Assembly: GCA_945950065.1 (NCBI GenBank)
Contig: CAMFGQ010000043.1
Coordinates: forward strand, 1-10,830
Direction: 5' to 3'
DNA: 10,830 bases
From: an uncultured Clostridia bacterium
Lineage (GTDB): Bacteria > Bacillota > Clostridia > Peptostreptococcales > Acidaminobacteraceae
The notes beneath the pieces are model-generated. The model ran no database searches. It was not told the DNA's origin and saw only the letters and a list, made by a program, of their open reading frames with translations. This document shows, in pieces, positions 1-6,578 of the stretch. Every line of letters starts with the position of its first letter. Position 1 is the stretch's first letter. The translations under genes were made by a program, and so were the position numbers.

Positions 1-375
1 AATGGACAATATGGCTGCTATTAGAGGAAAGAGAGTAGGAATGTTAGAAAGAGGATTCTTATACTCCTCCCAAGCTTGAAAAAGGATTCCTAGAGCAACC
101 ACAAAGAGAAAGAGGGCAAGAATCTTTCCAAGGATAGCCTCATAGCGTTCATGACCATAGGGATGATTCTTGTCTGCCCTTTTAGACGATACACGTACCC
201 CAATATAAGCCAAAAGAGTGGTCAAGGTATCGCTCAGGGAGTCTACCCCATCTGCAATGATAACGGAAGAATGTCCGACGATTCCCGAAAGAATCTTGAT
301 GATGCTAAGTGATAAATTCGTTGCCATACTGACGCGAGTCAGTCTTGTGGCTATTTTTAATCGCTGGGTATCCAC
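1..375 (-). CDS. Cation diffusion facilitator (CDF) metal transporter, 3' part cut off
   Basis: First 125 codons of a cation/proton antiporter of the CDF (FieF/ZitB) family, which exports divalent metals such as Zn, Fe, Mn or Co across the cytoplasmic membrane. Hydrophobic segments lie at about residues 13-35, 39-60 and 83-103. The second contains VDSLSD, matching the paired aspartates (D-x3-D) that form half of the FieF transport site, and it is followed by the family's NHPYGHERYE loop. The second half of the site and the cytoplasmic C-terminal domain lie beyond the window edge. The start is GTG at 375: TAGGAGAG stands just upstream and overlaps the stop of the preceding ATPase gene, 9 bases away. 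The next candidate, ATG at codon 17, would cut into the first membrane helix. The spacing implies cotranscription and translational coupling with the nuclease/ATPase pair. Family call is secure; the metal cannot be told. Confidence 0.87.
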   Translation of the reverse strand, partial: MDTQRLKIATRLTRVSMATNLSLSIIKILSGIVGHSSVIIADGVDSLSDTLTTLLAYIGVRVSSKRADKNHPYGHERYEAILGKILALFLFVVALGILFQAWEEYKNPLSNIPTLFPLIAAILSI

Positions 376-384
376 TTTTCTCTC

Positions 385-2457
385 CTATAACTCAATGGCT
401 TTGACTGCCAGTACTTCTTCAAATAGGTCTTTATCTCTTTTTTTACAGGTGAAGATAAACTGCTGAAAGGGTAATTCTTGTAGTTTTCTCAAGGTGGGAA
501 GTAGTCTAGACTCATCCCAGTTGCTAAAGGCCTCATCGAAAACCAGAGGCATGTCGCTGCCTAAGAGTTCAACAAGAGCAAGACGAAGAGCCAAATAAAA
601 TTGACTGCGTAGGCCTTTACTCATGGACTCTCGAAGGGGATAAACACCATCCTCCCTAAGCAAGTAGAGTTCATTCTCTTTGGAGTTCATCACTGATTGA
701 TATTGGCCTCCTGTGAAAGCACGAAGATAAGAAGAGGTTCTTTCAAGCAGGGTTGGATAAAGTTCATCTCGATATTGAGTATAGCCCTTATCAAGCAGAG
801 CCGTCAAAAACAGTGAGCGGTTATACTCTTCAATGAGCAGTGCCTTCTTCTCTAGTAGTTCATCTTTGCCCTTTGGTTTGTTCTCTAGTTCTCTTTGAAG
901 AACCTGAAGATCAAAGTCCAGTTCTGCGCGTCTTTTTAGAAGTTCATCGCGTAATTCCTTCACTTTAGATGGATTCTCTTTTCCTTCTACATCCTGTTCT
1001 AAACGATGGAGATCAAGTTGTCGACTCTTCTTGATGATGTCCTTCTCATTCCACTTTCCTTCTAGTTGTTCTTTTTCTCTTGCGAGTTGTTCTTTTTCAT
1101 GGAGAAGAGTCGAAACATGAAGTGTCTTCTCCTCCTCTTCTTGGAGAAAGTCATCCATAGTTCCTTCTATGTCTTCTTCTTGAAGAAACTGCTGTTCCTT
1201 TATACGTAGTTCTTCTCTTTCTTCTTCGATCACCTGTGCTTCTTTAACGTTCTCTTCTCGTTCCTTGACCAAGCTCACCACGTCATCAAGCTGCTTTAGA
1301 CCATAGAAAAACCCAGGCATTCTAGCTTCTAGAAGCTGGTTTTTCCAACTCTGGAAAAAGAAATAAAAGCTCAGTAAGAGAGGTAAGAGCAGAGACAGGA
1401 TGGCAGGTTGTTGGAGAAGAGCCCCTAAGGCACCCACCAGAAGAATGAGCATAAAACTAAACAAGGCTCCTTTATAGGTAAAGGGTTTTAACTGGCTCAG
1501 TTTTTCCATATCTACCGAGGACATTCCTAGGGTTCGATGGATCTTATTCTTTAGTTCATCAAGGGTCTCCATGAGGATCTCTTCTTGATGTTGAAGCTCT
1601 TGTTTTCGATCCTCCAAGCCATAGGCCTTTTGGATGCGAATGCGAGGTGAACCCGCTATTGAGCCACTTACTTCTGCAAGCTTGCCATGGATTTCTTCTT
1701 CTCGTTTCTTTATGTTCAGCTCTTCCTGATGCAGTTCCTTTATTCGTTGGAGGTCTTCTCTACTTATCTTTTCTGCGAGCTCTGGATAGAAGGGCTTTTC
1801 TTCGTCTTGAGGGAAACTTTGTAGCTTTTCCTCTACTCGATCTAGTTCTTGTTTGATTCCTTCTACTTGCTTTTCTTTCTCAGCATAAGCTAATTCTTCT
1901 TTTCTGTAGTCAGCAAGTCCTTGCTCGATGGCATAAAGTTGATAATTGGTCCCTCGTTTTTTGTACAGGTTACTCCTCTTCTCCTCAAGAAGTTTCATCA
2001 TGGCCTTTGGAGACATGCCTCCACCAGAATAAAGACTCTGTAGATGCATCTCCAGGACTTGATCCATGGAGTTTTTCTCAAGACTCAGTAGATCCTCTGC
2101 TTCTAGGAGATGAAAGTCTCTAAAGTACTGTCTAGAGAGTCCTTCCAAGGGCTGGTTGGCGAGAGTAATAATCTTCCCATCTTCCTCAAGATAACCACTT
2201 ATAGAACCCCTTAATTTTCTTAGAATGGTTCTACCATCAGATAACTTCAATTCAAGGGACAATTCCTCCCCTTCCCATGGAAAATAAGGATGGTTCGCTC
2301 CAGCAGGAATAAAGCCCAAAAGTCCGCTTTCCAGCGCAGAAAAGAGAGTGGTTTTACCACCTTCATTTTCGGCATAGATGAGATTGATGCCCGAAGTAAA
2401 GTGAAGTTTTAGATCATCAAACTGACCATAGGATTTGAGATGGATGGATTTAATCAT
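385..2457 (-). CDS. YhaN/SbcC-like coiled-coil AAA/ABC ATPase with central membrane hairpin
   Basis: A 690-residue Rad50/SbcC-type ATPase, probable partner of the phosphoesterase encoded just upstream. The N-terminal half-domain has Walker A AENEGGKTT (29-37; Ala replaces the usual first Gly). Long charged coiled coils (about 180-310 and 390-570) flank a hydrophobic hairpin at about 331-368. The C-terminal half-domain has an ABC-signature-like MSKGLRSQ (612-619), Walker B PLVFDEAF (637-644) with the catalytic Glu, and D-loop SNWDE. This layout, including the membrane hairpin in place of a zinc hook, is that of Bacillus YhaN, but the protein is much shorter (YhaN is about 960 residues), mainly in the coils. 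ATG 2457 is chosen because AAGGAG sits 6 bases upstream and the preceding gene ends 8 bases inside; an in-frame ATG at 2526 would add 23 residues antiparallel to nothing known and lie deep in the upstream gene. Likely function is ATP-dependent control of DNA-end processing; direct evidence for that is only family membership. Confidence 0.86.
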   Translation of the reverse strand: MIKSIHLKSYGQFDDLKLHFTSGINLIYAENEGGKTTLFSALESGLLGFIPAGANHPYFPWEGEELSLELKLSDGRTILRKLRGSISGYLEEDGKIITLANQPLEGLSRQYFRDFHLLEAEDLLSLEKNSMDQVLEMHLQSLYSGGGMSPKAMMKLLEEKRSNLYKKRGTNYQLYAIEQGLADYRKEELAYAEKEKQVEGIKQELDRVEEKLQSFPQDEEKPFYPELAEKISREDLQRIKELHQEELNIKKREEEIHGKLAEVSGSIAGSPRIRIQKAYGLEDRKQELQHQEEILMETLDELKNKIHRTLGMSSVDMEKLSQLKPFTYKGALFSFMLILLVGALGALLQQPAILSLLLPLLLSFYFFFQSWKNQLLEARMPGFFYGLKQLDDVVSLVKEREENVKEAQVIEEEREELRIKEQQFLQEEDIEGTMDDFLQEEEEKTLHVSTLLHEKEQLAREKEQLEGKWNEKDIIKKSRQLDLHRLEQDVEGKENPSKVKELRDELLKRRAELDFDLQVLQRELENKPKGKDELLEKKALLIEEYNRSLFLTALLDKGYTQYRDELYPTLLERTSSYLRAFTGGQYQSVMNSKENELYLLREDGVYPLRESMSKGLRSQFYLALRLALVELLGSDMPLVFDEAFSNWDESRLLPTLRKLQELPFQQFIFTCKKRDKDLFEEVLAVKAIEL

Positions 2458-3511
2458 GGTTCTCTCCTTGATAGAGTCTGAGAAGCTCCTCAAAGAGTTC
2501 TTCACGTCTTGTTGAAAAGTAAGCATGAATCTCTTCTCTCTCCCACTCTAAATAATCTTCTTCATAAAGCTGATGAAGATCTTCTTCAATGATCTTCTTG
2601 CAGGTTCTTAACAGCGGTGAAAGCTCCTGCTTTTGTTTTCTAACTGTTCTAACCTCTATGGGGAAGTCTTGATTCTTTTTCCAGTGTTCCAGCATCAATT
2701 CTTCCTTGGCATCCAGGCTCCCCTCAAGGATTAGATAGATTTCTTCCTTTTCTCTAGCTTCGATGCTAAGGAGATCCTCTTGGAGATCAGTGATCTCGTA
2801 ATGCATGAGTTCAATGGGAAAAGGAGGCGAAGATATGTAAAGAGCCTCTTTTTCACCCAGGACATAGTGATAAAATCCTCCATCAGAATAGAGGTCTCCA
2901 CAAAGTGCTCCACTGTAATAGGCCAAGCAATGGCTAGAGAGCTTCATGGGGCGATGAATATGTCCAAGTGCTAGATAATCAAAGGCCATGGTATCGATTT
3001 CAGCCAAATCTATGGGTAGGTAATCCTCTCTCTCCCCTCCAAGGACTGAATGGAAGAGTCCAAGGGAAAATTTGTCATCTACCTTTTTAAAGAGATGAGC
3101 AGGTCTTCGTTTATCCCATAGGAGTTGATGACTGATGCCATAGAGTGTCCACTGGGAAAAAGTGATGGAATCCATCCTATCAGATGGGAGGATAACTAAA
3201 CTAGGAGACTCCAGCCTCTTTTGATCGAAAGCATAGTCATGATTTCCTAAGGCAAGAATAAATTTGATGCCCTTTTCTTCCAGTTTAGTAAGTTCATTCT
3301 CTACAAAATGAACTAAAGACTCCTTTGGATTGTTCTCATCAAAAAAGTCACCAGCAAAGACAATGGCATCCACTTCTTTTTCAACTGCAGTATCTATAAG
3401 CTTGGTCAAACACTGCTTTTGATAGTCTTCTAAAAGCTCCCGATAAGAGGGAGGATAGTTTTTATATTTAGCCCCAAAATGAAAATCTGAAGCGTGTAGA
3501 ATCGAAGCCAT
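2450..3511 (-). CDS. SbcD/YhaO-like metallophosphoesterase (DNA repair exonuclease subunit)
   Basis: A 353-residue calcineurin-like phosphoesterase of the Mre11/SbcD class, expected to be a Mn-dependent DNA nuclease acting with the following ATPase. All metal-binding motifs of the fold are present in order: SDFH (8-11), GDFFD (54-58), GNHD (89-92), FHS (153-155) and GHIH (183-186). After about residue 190 comes a beta-rich capping region and then a charged helical tail (about 270-350), which in this family docks onto the ATPase base. Length is similar to SbcD and somewhat under YhaO (about 400). ATG 3511 has GAAAGGG 5 bases upstream; its 3' end overlaps the ATPase gene by 8 bases, so the two are translationally coupled. 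Pairing with a membrane-hairpin ATPase favours the YhaO rather than the classic SbcD branch; this is inference. No clear promoter was found upstream on this strand. Confidence 0.9.
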   Translation of the reverse strand: MASILHASDFHFGAKYKNYPPSYRELLEDYQKQCLTKLIDTAVEKEVDAIVFAGDFFDENNPKESLVHFVENELTKLEEKGIKFILALGNHDYAFDQKRLESPSLVILPSDRMDSITFSQWTLYGISHQLLWDKRRPAHLFKKVDDKFSLGLFHSVLGGEREDYLPIDLAEIDTMAFDYLALGHIHRPMKLSSHCLAYYSGALCGDLYSDGGFYHYVLGEKEALYISSPPFPIELMHYEITDLQEDLLSIEAREKEEIYLILEGSLDAKEELMLEHWKKNQDFPIEVRTVRKQKQELSPLLRTCKKIIEEDLHQLYEEDYLEWEREEIHAYFSTRREELFEELLRLYQGENHD

Positions 3512-3522
3512 AACATCCCTTT

Positions 3523-3663
3523 CTATTTAAGTGATGAATCAACCTCTTCAAATTCATCTAGTTCATAAGTCTTCTTCACAAAGCCATGGTCATAGGCTAT
3601 AATAAGTCTACCACGAAGGAGTTGTTTTTCAATGAAAAATAGTAAAGTAAATCTTAGCGGCAA
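3523..3663 (-). other. Open stretch of 46 codons upstream of the SbcD-like gene; possible small CDS or gene remnant
   Basis: An open frame ends at TAG 3525-3523, 11 bases before the SbcD-like start, the spacing expected between operon genes. Its last codons read as an acidic, lysine-containing tail (KKTYELDEFEEVDSSLK) that looks like real protein rather than noise. However, the only start available in frame is TTG at 3663, with a GGAG 12 bases away, too far for a good ribosome site, and the frame runs antisense over the first 32 bases of the divergent gene and across its promoter. I do not recognise the sequence. It may be a true small protein, the 3' remnant of a former first gene of the operon, or chance. 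Confidence 0.2.
3575..3603 (+). promoter_or_regulatory. Sigma-A-type promoter of the EssB-like membrane protein gene
   Basis: TTCACA (-35, 5 of 6 consensus bases, 3575-3580), a 17-base spacer, and a perfect TATAAT (-10, 3598-3603). Transcription would begin near 3610, just before the GAAGGAG ribosome site at 3615-3621, giving a very short leader. It implies constitutive, independent expression of the plus-strand gene. Confidence 0.75.
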
Positions 3664-5059
3664 ACATCAACGCATCTCCATGATGAGCCGTCATTATATT
3701 CGAAATGAAATCTATTTTAGTGAAGAGATTAATGAAGCTTTGCTACGCAAAGTACGTCTTCATTTACCCAATCTCTCTGATTTTGATCTACTGGATGACC
3801 GAGCTGTATTCATCAGTCCCGTTCTTCTTGGCCAGCCTATGTTGGAGTGTGAAGATCTCAGTCCTTCAGAAAAAGTAGAAATCATCGGTAAATACCTCAA
3901 AATCATCAAAGAGTTTGAAGGTTTACCGATCTTCATCCAGATCAATCTCATTCGACCAGAGAACTTCTATCTTGTCGACGGAGAGTTGATGCATAGGGGT
4001 GTATTGATTATAGAAGATTATGTCTTCGACTACCCCCTCACCATGCATCATTTACGTCTTGGCATCAGCAATGTACTCCTTGAGTTTATAGGGAAAGATG
4101 TTTCTCTCTTTAACTTTAGGGTGTATTTTAGGGGACTACCCGATCGGGATGACATTACCACCTTTGAAGACATTGAAGAGGACATTAAGAAAATCTACAT
4201 CAAGGATCTTTTCATTGAGGAGGCCTTTAAACCAGAAGAAGTAGAGCGTCCCAAAAAGAAATTTTGGGAGGAATTTAAACACATCAATCTAAAGTTTGTC
4301 ATCATCGCTGGGATCTTCCTTGTTTTACTAGGTGTAGGTTTTGTTTCTCTCTTAGGAGGACTACGCGCCTCGGATCAGGATCGTGTCACTCCCCTCTTTA
4401 ACATCATTGACCGAGCAGATAATGTCTTGGTGGTGGATCAGAGTTATGTTCCTACCAACATGCATATTTTAGAAAAAAAATGGACCATCCTAAAAGATGG
4501 CGTCTTTCTAAAAGAAGAAAATACTGAGCTGGTGAATCTCCTCCTTCCCGAGGAAGGTCATTATCTGGTACGACTGGAGCTAAAAGACTCGAAAGGAAAA
4601 TGGAGTGATCCCTACGAAGAAGGGTTTACGAAAAAATATTATCAGAAGGATGTCGATAATCTAGATTTCTTCCAATGGAAAAACCCACGCTTTGATGAAG
4701 AGATCTATTCAGAAGGAAACAAATCCCTTGTCCTTGAGAACGCATCAAGTGTAGCCAGCATTACCAACATCTATTTAAAGGGTTCTCTGTTAGTGGAATT
4801 CAAGTTAAAAAATGATCAGATGAACAAAATCAATTTAGAAGTTTCAGGCTACCAGTCTGGAGCCCAGATCAGTACGAAAACAGTAAGTCTGCCTATCCAG
4901 ACAAAGGCCTGGAATAAACTCTCGCTGGAAATGCCCACGGAAGAAATCAATGAACTGCGTATCCGCTTTCCAGATAGTGAAGGAACGGTCTGGTTGGATG
5001 AGGTAGAGATTAGCTCCAGTGGTGGAGCCATTATTGAAGAAGAAAAGAGCACAGAATAA
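3632..5059 (+). CDS. Single-pass membrane protein: EssB-like pseudokinase domain, TM helix, PKD-like and CBM-like outer modules
   Basis: A 475-residue protein with no firm family assignment. Residues 1-205 are soluble and likely cytoplasmic; one hydrophobic helix lies at about 221-244, preceded by a basic PKKK cluster (positive-inside). Residues 245-475 should be outside the cell. In the N-terminal part, NLIRPENFYLVDGELMHRG (105-123) resembles a protein-kinase catalytic loop (DLKPEN...DG...DFG) that has lost the catalytic Asp and the DFG Asp; the PEN...RG pattern and the position of the TM helix recall EssB/YukC of type VII secretion. Outside, residues about 275-335 look PKD/Ig-like (EEGHYLVRLELKDSKGKWSD), and about 340-465 look like a jelly-roll carbohydrate-binding module (NPRFDEEIYSEGNKSLVL ... 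VWLDEVEI). GAAGGAG lies 10 bases before ATG. It is monocistronic, between its own promoter and a terminator. The EssB link is my pattern reading (perhaps 45% sure); topology is more secure. No other type VII secretion gene is visible here. Confidence 0.85.
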   Translation: MKNSKVNLSGKHQRISMMSRHYIRNEIYFSEEINEALLRKVRLHLPNLSDFDLLDDRAVFISPVLLGQPMLECEDLSPSEKVEIIGKYLKIIKEFEGLPIFIQINLIRPENFYLVDGELMHRGVLIIEDYVFDYPLTMHHLRLGISNVLLEFIGKDVSLFNFRVYFRGLPDRDDITTFEDIEEDIKKIYIKDLFIEEAFKPEEVERPKKKFWEEFKHINLKFVIIAGIFLVLLGVGFVSLLGGLRASDQDRVTPLFNIIDRADNVLVVDQSYVPTNMHILEKKWTILKDGVFLKEENTELVNLLLPEEGHYLVRLELKDSKGKWSDPYEEGFTKKYYQKDVDNLDFFQWKNPRFDEEIYSEGNKSLVLENASSVASITNIYLKGSLLVEFKLKNDQMNKINLEVSGYQSGAQISTKTVSLPIQTKAWNKLSLEMPTEEINELRIRFPDSEGTVWLDEVEISSSGGAIIEEEKSTE

Positions 5060-5074
5060 CTGTGCTCTATTTTT
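5046..5074. terminator. Bidirectional intrinsic terminator between convergent genes
   Basis: Perfect 9-bp stem AGAGCACAG (5046-5054) / CTGTGCTCT (5060-5068), loop AATAA, followed by ATTTTT on the plus strand and by TTTCTTC on the minus strand. The plus gene's TAA (5057-5059) is the loop, and the minus gene's TAG (5067-5069) lies at the other foot of the stem, so one hairpin ends both transcripts. The plus-strand U-tract is the better one. Confidence 0.85.
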
Positions 5075-5552
5075 GTAGGAAATCTTGTAGGCTATGAAGA
5101 TCGCGATGAACGCCTTCTAGCTTTGCTTCTAAGCCTGCTTTTAGATCAAGCAGCATGTCTTCAGAATACTGGTAGCTGTTCATGCGAACATCTCTTGCTT
5201 CACTTCTTGCTTGATGGAGTACATCTTGACCGCGCTCTTGCGCTTCACGAAGAACTTCGTTTTCATTGACTAGGGCTTCAAATTGTTTTTTCGCTTCTGC
5301 AATGATGTCGCGTTCTTCTTTCTTGGCATTTTGGATAATCTCTTCTGCTTCTTTATGGGCTTCTTCAAGAATTTTTTCGCGCTCTTCCTTAATCCATTTC
5401 GCGTGCTTCATTTCATCAGGTAAAAAGGTTTGTACGTTGGAGAGAAGAGATTCTACCTCATCACGCTCCAATAAAATCTTTTTACTCATGGGGAAATTTG
5501 CTGTTGCATCAACCTTTGCTTGAAAATCTTCTAATAATTCTAGTACTTTCAT
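5067..5552 (-). CDS. Coiled-coil 'ATPase'/F0-subunit-b-like (DivIVA-like) protein next to coaD
   Basis: A 161-residue soluble protein of unknown exact role, of the kind often labelled 'ATPase' or 'ATP synthase subunit b-like' downstream of coaD in Clostridia. No Walker motif or membrane segment is present, so the ATPase name is not supported. Residues 1-35 form a short helical region with MSKKILLERDEVESLL, resembling the N-terminal part of DivIVA-like proteins. LPDEMKHAKWIKEEREKIL (44-62) leads into a long alanine- and glutamate-rich coiled coil (about 50-120) with the A-x3-A spacing typical of b-type stalks. A final helical segment (130-161) could fold back. ATG overlaps the coaD stop (ATGA), with AAGGAGA inside the end of coaD, so it is coupled to coaD. 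A role in cell-division or envelope scaffolding is only a guess. Confidence 0.8.
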   Translation of the reverse strand: MKVLELLEDFQAKVDATANFPMSKKILLERDEVESLLSNVQTFLPDEMKHAKWIKEEREKILEEAHKEAEEIIQNAKKEERDIIAEAKKQFEALVNENEVLREAQERGQDVLHQARSEARDVRMNSYQYSEDMLLDLKAGLEAKLEGVHRDLHSLQDFLQK

Positions 5553-6025
5553 TTTGTCTCCTTTTTCTTCATTGCCTTAATTACTTCAGGTGGTACAAGT
5601 CCATCTATGGCAGCTCCAAGGCTGAATAGTTCTTTTACAATGCTTGAACTCAGATAGGAGTACTCAAGCCTTGTCATCATAAAGAGTGTTTCCGCCTGTT
5701 CTTTCATCTGTCTATTAATTTGGGCCATTTGGAATTCAATATCAAAATCCGATACAGCTCGAAGTCCACGTACAACTGCTTGAATATCATACTGATCAAA
5801 TAAGCTAACCAGCAGGCCTTCAAACTTGATAATCTCAACATTAGGTAAGTGTTTCGTAGAAGATTCGATTAAGGCTACCCTTTCTTCCAGTGTAAACATA
5901 GGTTTCTTACTCTGATTGATCATAATGGCTACATAGAGTTTTTCAGAAATCCTACTTGCACGATCAATGATGTCTAGATGGCCGTAAGTAATCGGATCAA
6001 AACTACCCGGATACAGTAGATTCAT
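5549..6025 (-). CDS. coaD: Phosphopantetheine adenylyltransferase
   Basis: Cytosolic enzyme of coenzyme A synthesis: transfers AMP from ATP to 4'-phosphopantetheine, giving dephospho-CoA and pyrophosphate. The 158 residues match the family's usual length (about 160). The nucleotidyltransferase signature PGSFDPITYGH (6-16) holds the TxGH motif whose His contacts ATP phosphates. RGLRAVSDFDIEFQMAQINR (86-105) is the conserved substrate and hexamer-interface stretch, and YLSSSIVKE (124-132) is the ISSTxxR/K-type ATP-binding motif with Lys in the basic position. ATG 6025 is preceded by GAGGAG located inside the end of rsmD, one base away from its stop. The rsmD-coaD pairing is widespread in bacteria and supports the call. 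Confidence 0.97.
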   Translation of the reverse strand: MNLLYPGSFDPITYGHLDIIDRASRISEKLYVAIMINQSKKPMFTLEERVALIESSTKHLPNVEIIKFEGLLVSLFDQYDIQAVVRGLRAVSDFDIEFQMAQINRQMKEQAETLFMMTRLEYSYLSSSIVKELFSLGAAIDGLVPPEVIKAMKKKETK

Positions 6026-6026
6026 C

Positions 6027-6578
6027 TTATCTCCTCGTGTAAAAGCTAAGTGTTGTGTTTCCGTACTTCTTCTGGCGATAGCGCCAGAAGCCTGCTATCT
6101 CTTCTTCAAACACTTGCTTTGTGTGATGTTCGACTATGATTATACCATCATCTTTACAAATGTCTAAATTTTTTATCCTCTTTAAGACATCTTTAGCAAA
6201 GTCCGAGGCATGAGGTGGATCTAAAAAGAGAATATCAAAGGACAAGCCCTTTTGATCAAAATAAGCAATGGCCTCTTCGTAGCTTCCTTGGTATAGATGA
6301 GCCCTATCTTCAAGTTTCGTCTTCTTTAGATTACGCTTGATGACAGCCATGGCTTTGGGATTTTTCTCCACAAAATATGCCGATGCTGCTCCCCTACTTA
6401 GGGCTTCGATACAGAGTGAGCCTGAGCCACTAAAGAAGTCGCAAACATCTGCATCAGGAAGATAGGGCATCAAAATATTGAAGAGATTCTCCTTCACCCG
6501 ATCTACTGTAGGGCGAGTTGTCGATTCTTCGATGGTTTCTAAAGGGATTCCCCTAGCTGTTCCTGCAATGACTCTCAT
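6027..6578 (-). CDS. rsmD: 16S rRNA (guanine(966)-N2)-methyltransferase
   Basis: Methylates N2 of G966 (E. coli numbering) in 16S rRNA of the 30S subunit, using S-adenosylmethionine. The 183 residues match the family length. Features in order: the RsmD N-terminal motif MRVIAGTARGIPLE (1-14), RPTVDRVKENLFNIL (22-36), SAM-binding motif I DFFSGSGSLCIEALSRGA (47-64; an S-G-S-G version of the usual DLFAGSG loop), the acidic post-I position VEKN (70-73), and the catalytic DPPH (120-123), of the (N/D)PPY/F-type motif IV. The last residue of that motif is His where Tyr or Phe is common in N-methyltransferases; RsmD proteins vary here. The ATG at 6578 overlaps the recG stop (ATGA), with GGAGAG 9 bases upstream, so the gene is coupled to recG. 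A perfect inverted repeat lies near its 3' end. Confidence 0.96.
   Translation of the reverse strand: MRVIAGTARGIPLETIEESTTRPTVDRVKENLFNILMPYLPDADVCDFFSGSGSLCIEALSRGAASAYFVEKNPKAMAVIKRNLKKTKLEDRAHLYQGSYEEAIAYFDQKGLSFDILFLDPPHASDFAKDVLKRIKNLDICKDDGIIIVEHHTKQVFEEEIAGFWRYRQKKYGNTTLSFYTRR
6069..6090. repeat. Perfect 9-bp inverted repeat inside rsmD
   Basis: CTTCTGGCG (6069-6077), loop ATAG, CGCCAGAAG (6082-6090). It encodes part of GFWRYRQKK near the C terminus of RsmD. No T-tract follows on either strand, so it is not a typical terminator; it would form a stable RNA hairpin about 40 bases before the coaD start. Confidence 0.7.

Noticed and set aside
218..466. Plus-strand open frame of 82 codons
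   Set aside because: It runs antisense across the CDF start and the ATPase 3' end, both well-supported minus-strand genes, has no ribosome site, and its translation looks like a shadow.
2458..2526. Upstream ATG extending the ATPase by 23 residues
   Set aside because: The extra residues lie inside the phosphoesterase gene and precede the normal first strand of the ATPase; the ATG at 2457 has AAGGAG at ideal spacing.
3604..3663. Leftward promoter for the phosphoesterase operon (TTGAAA near 3630 with TATTAT near 3600)
   Set aside because: Spacing is about 22 bases, too long for a sigma-A promoter; no better pair was found.
5067..5552. ATPase or ATP synthase function for the coiled-coil protein
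   Set aside because: No Walker motifs, no membrane anchor and no ATP synthase neighbours; the label reflects coiled-coil similarity only.
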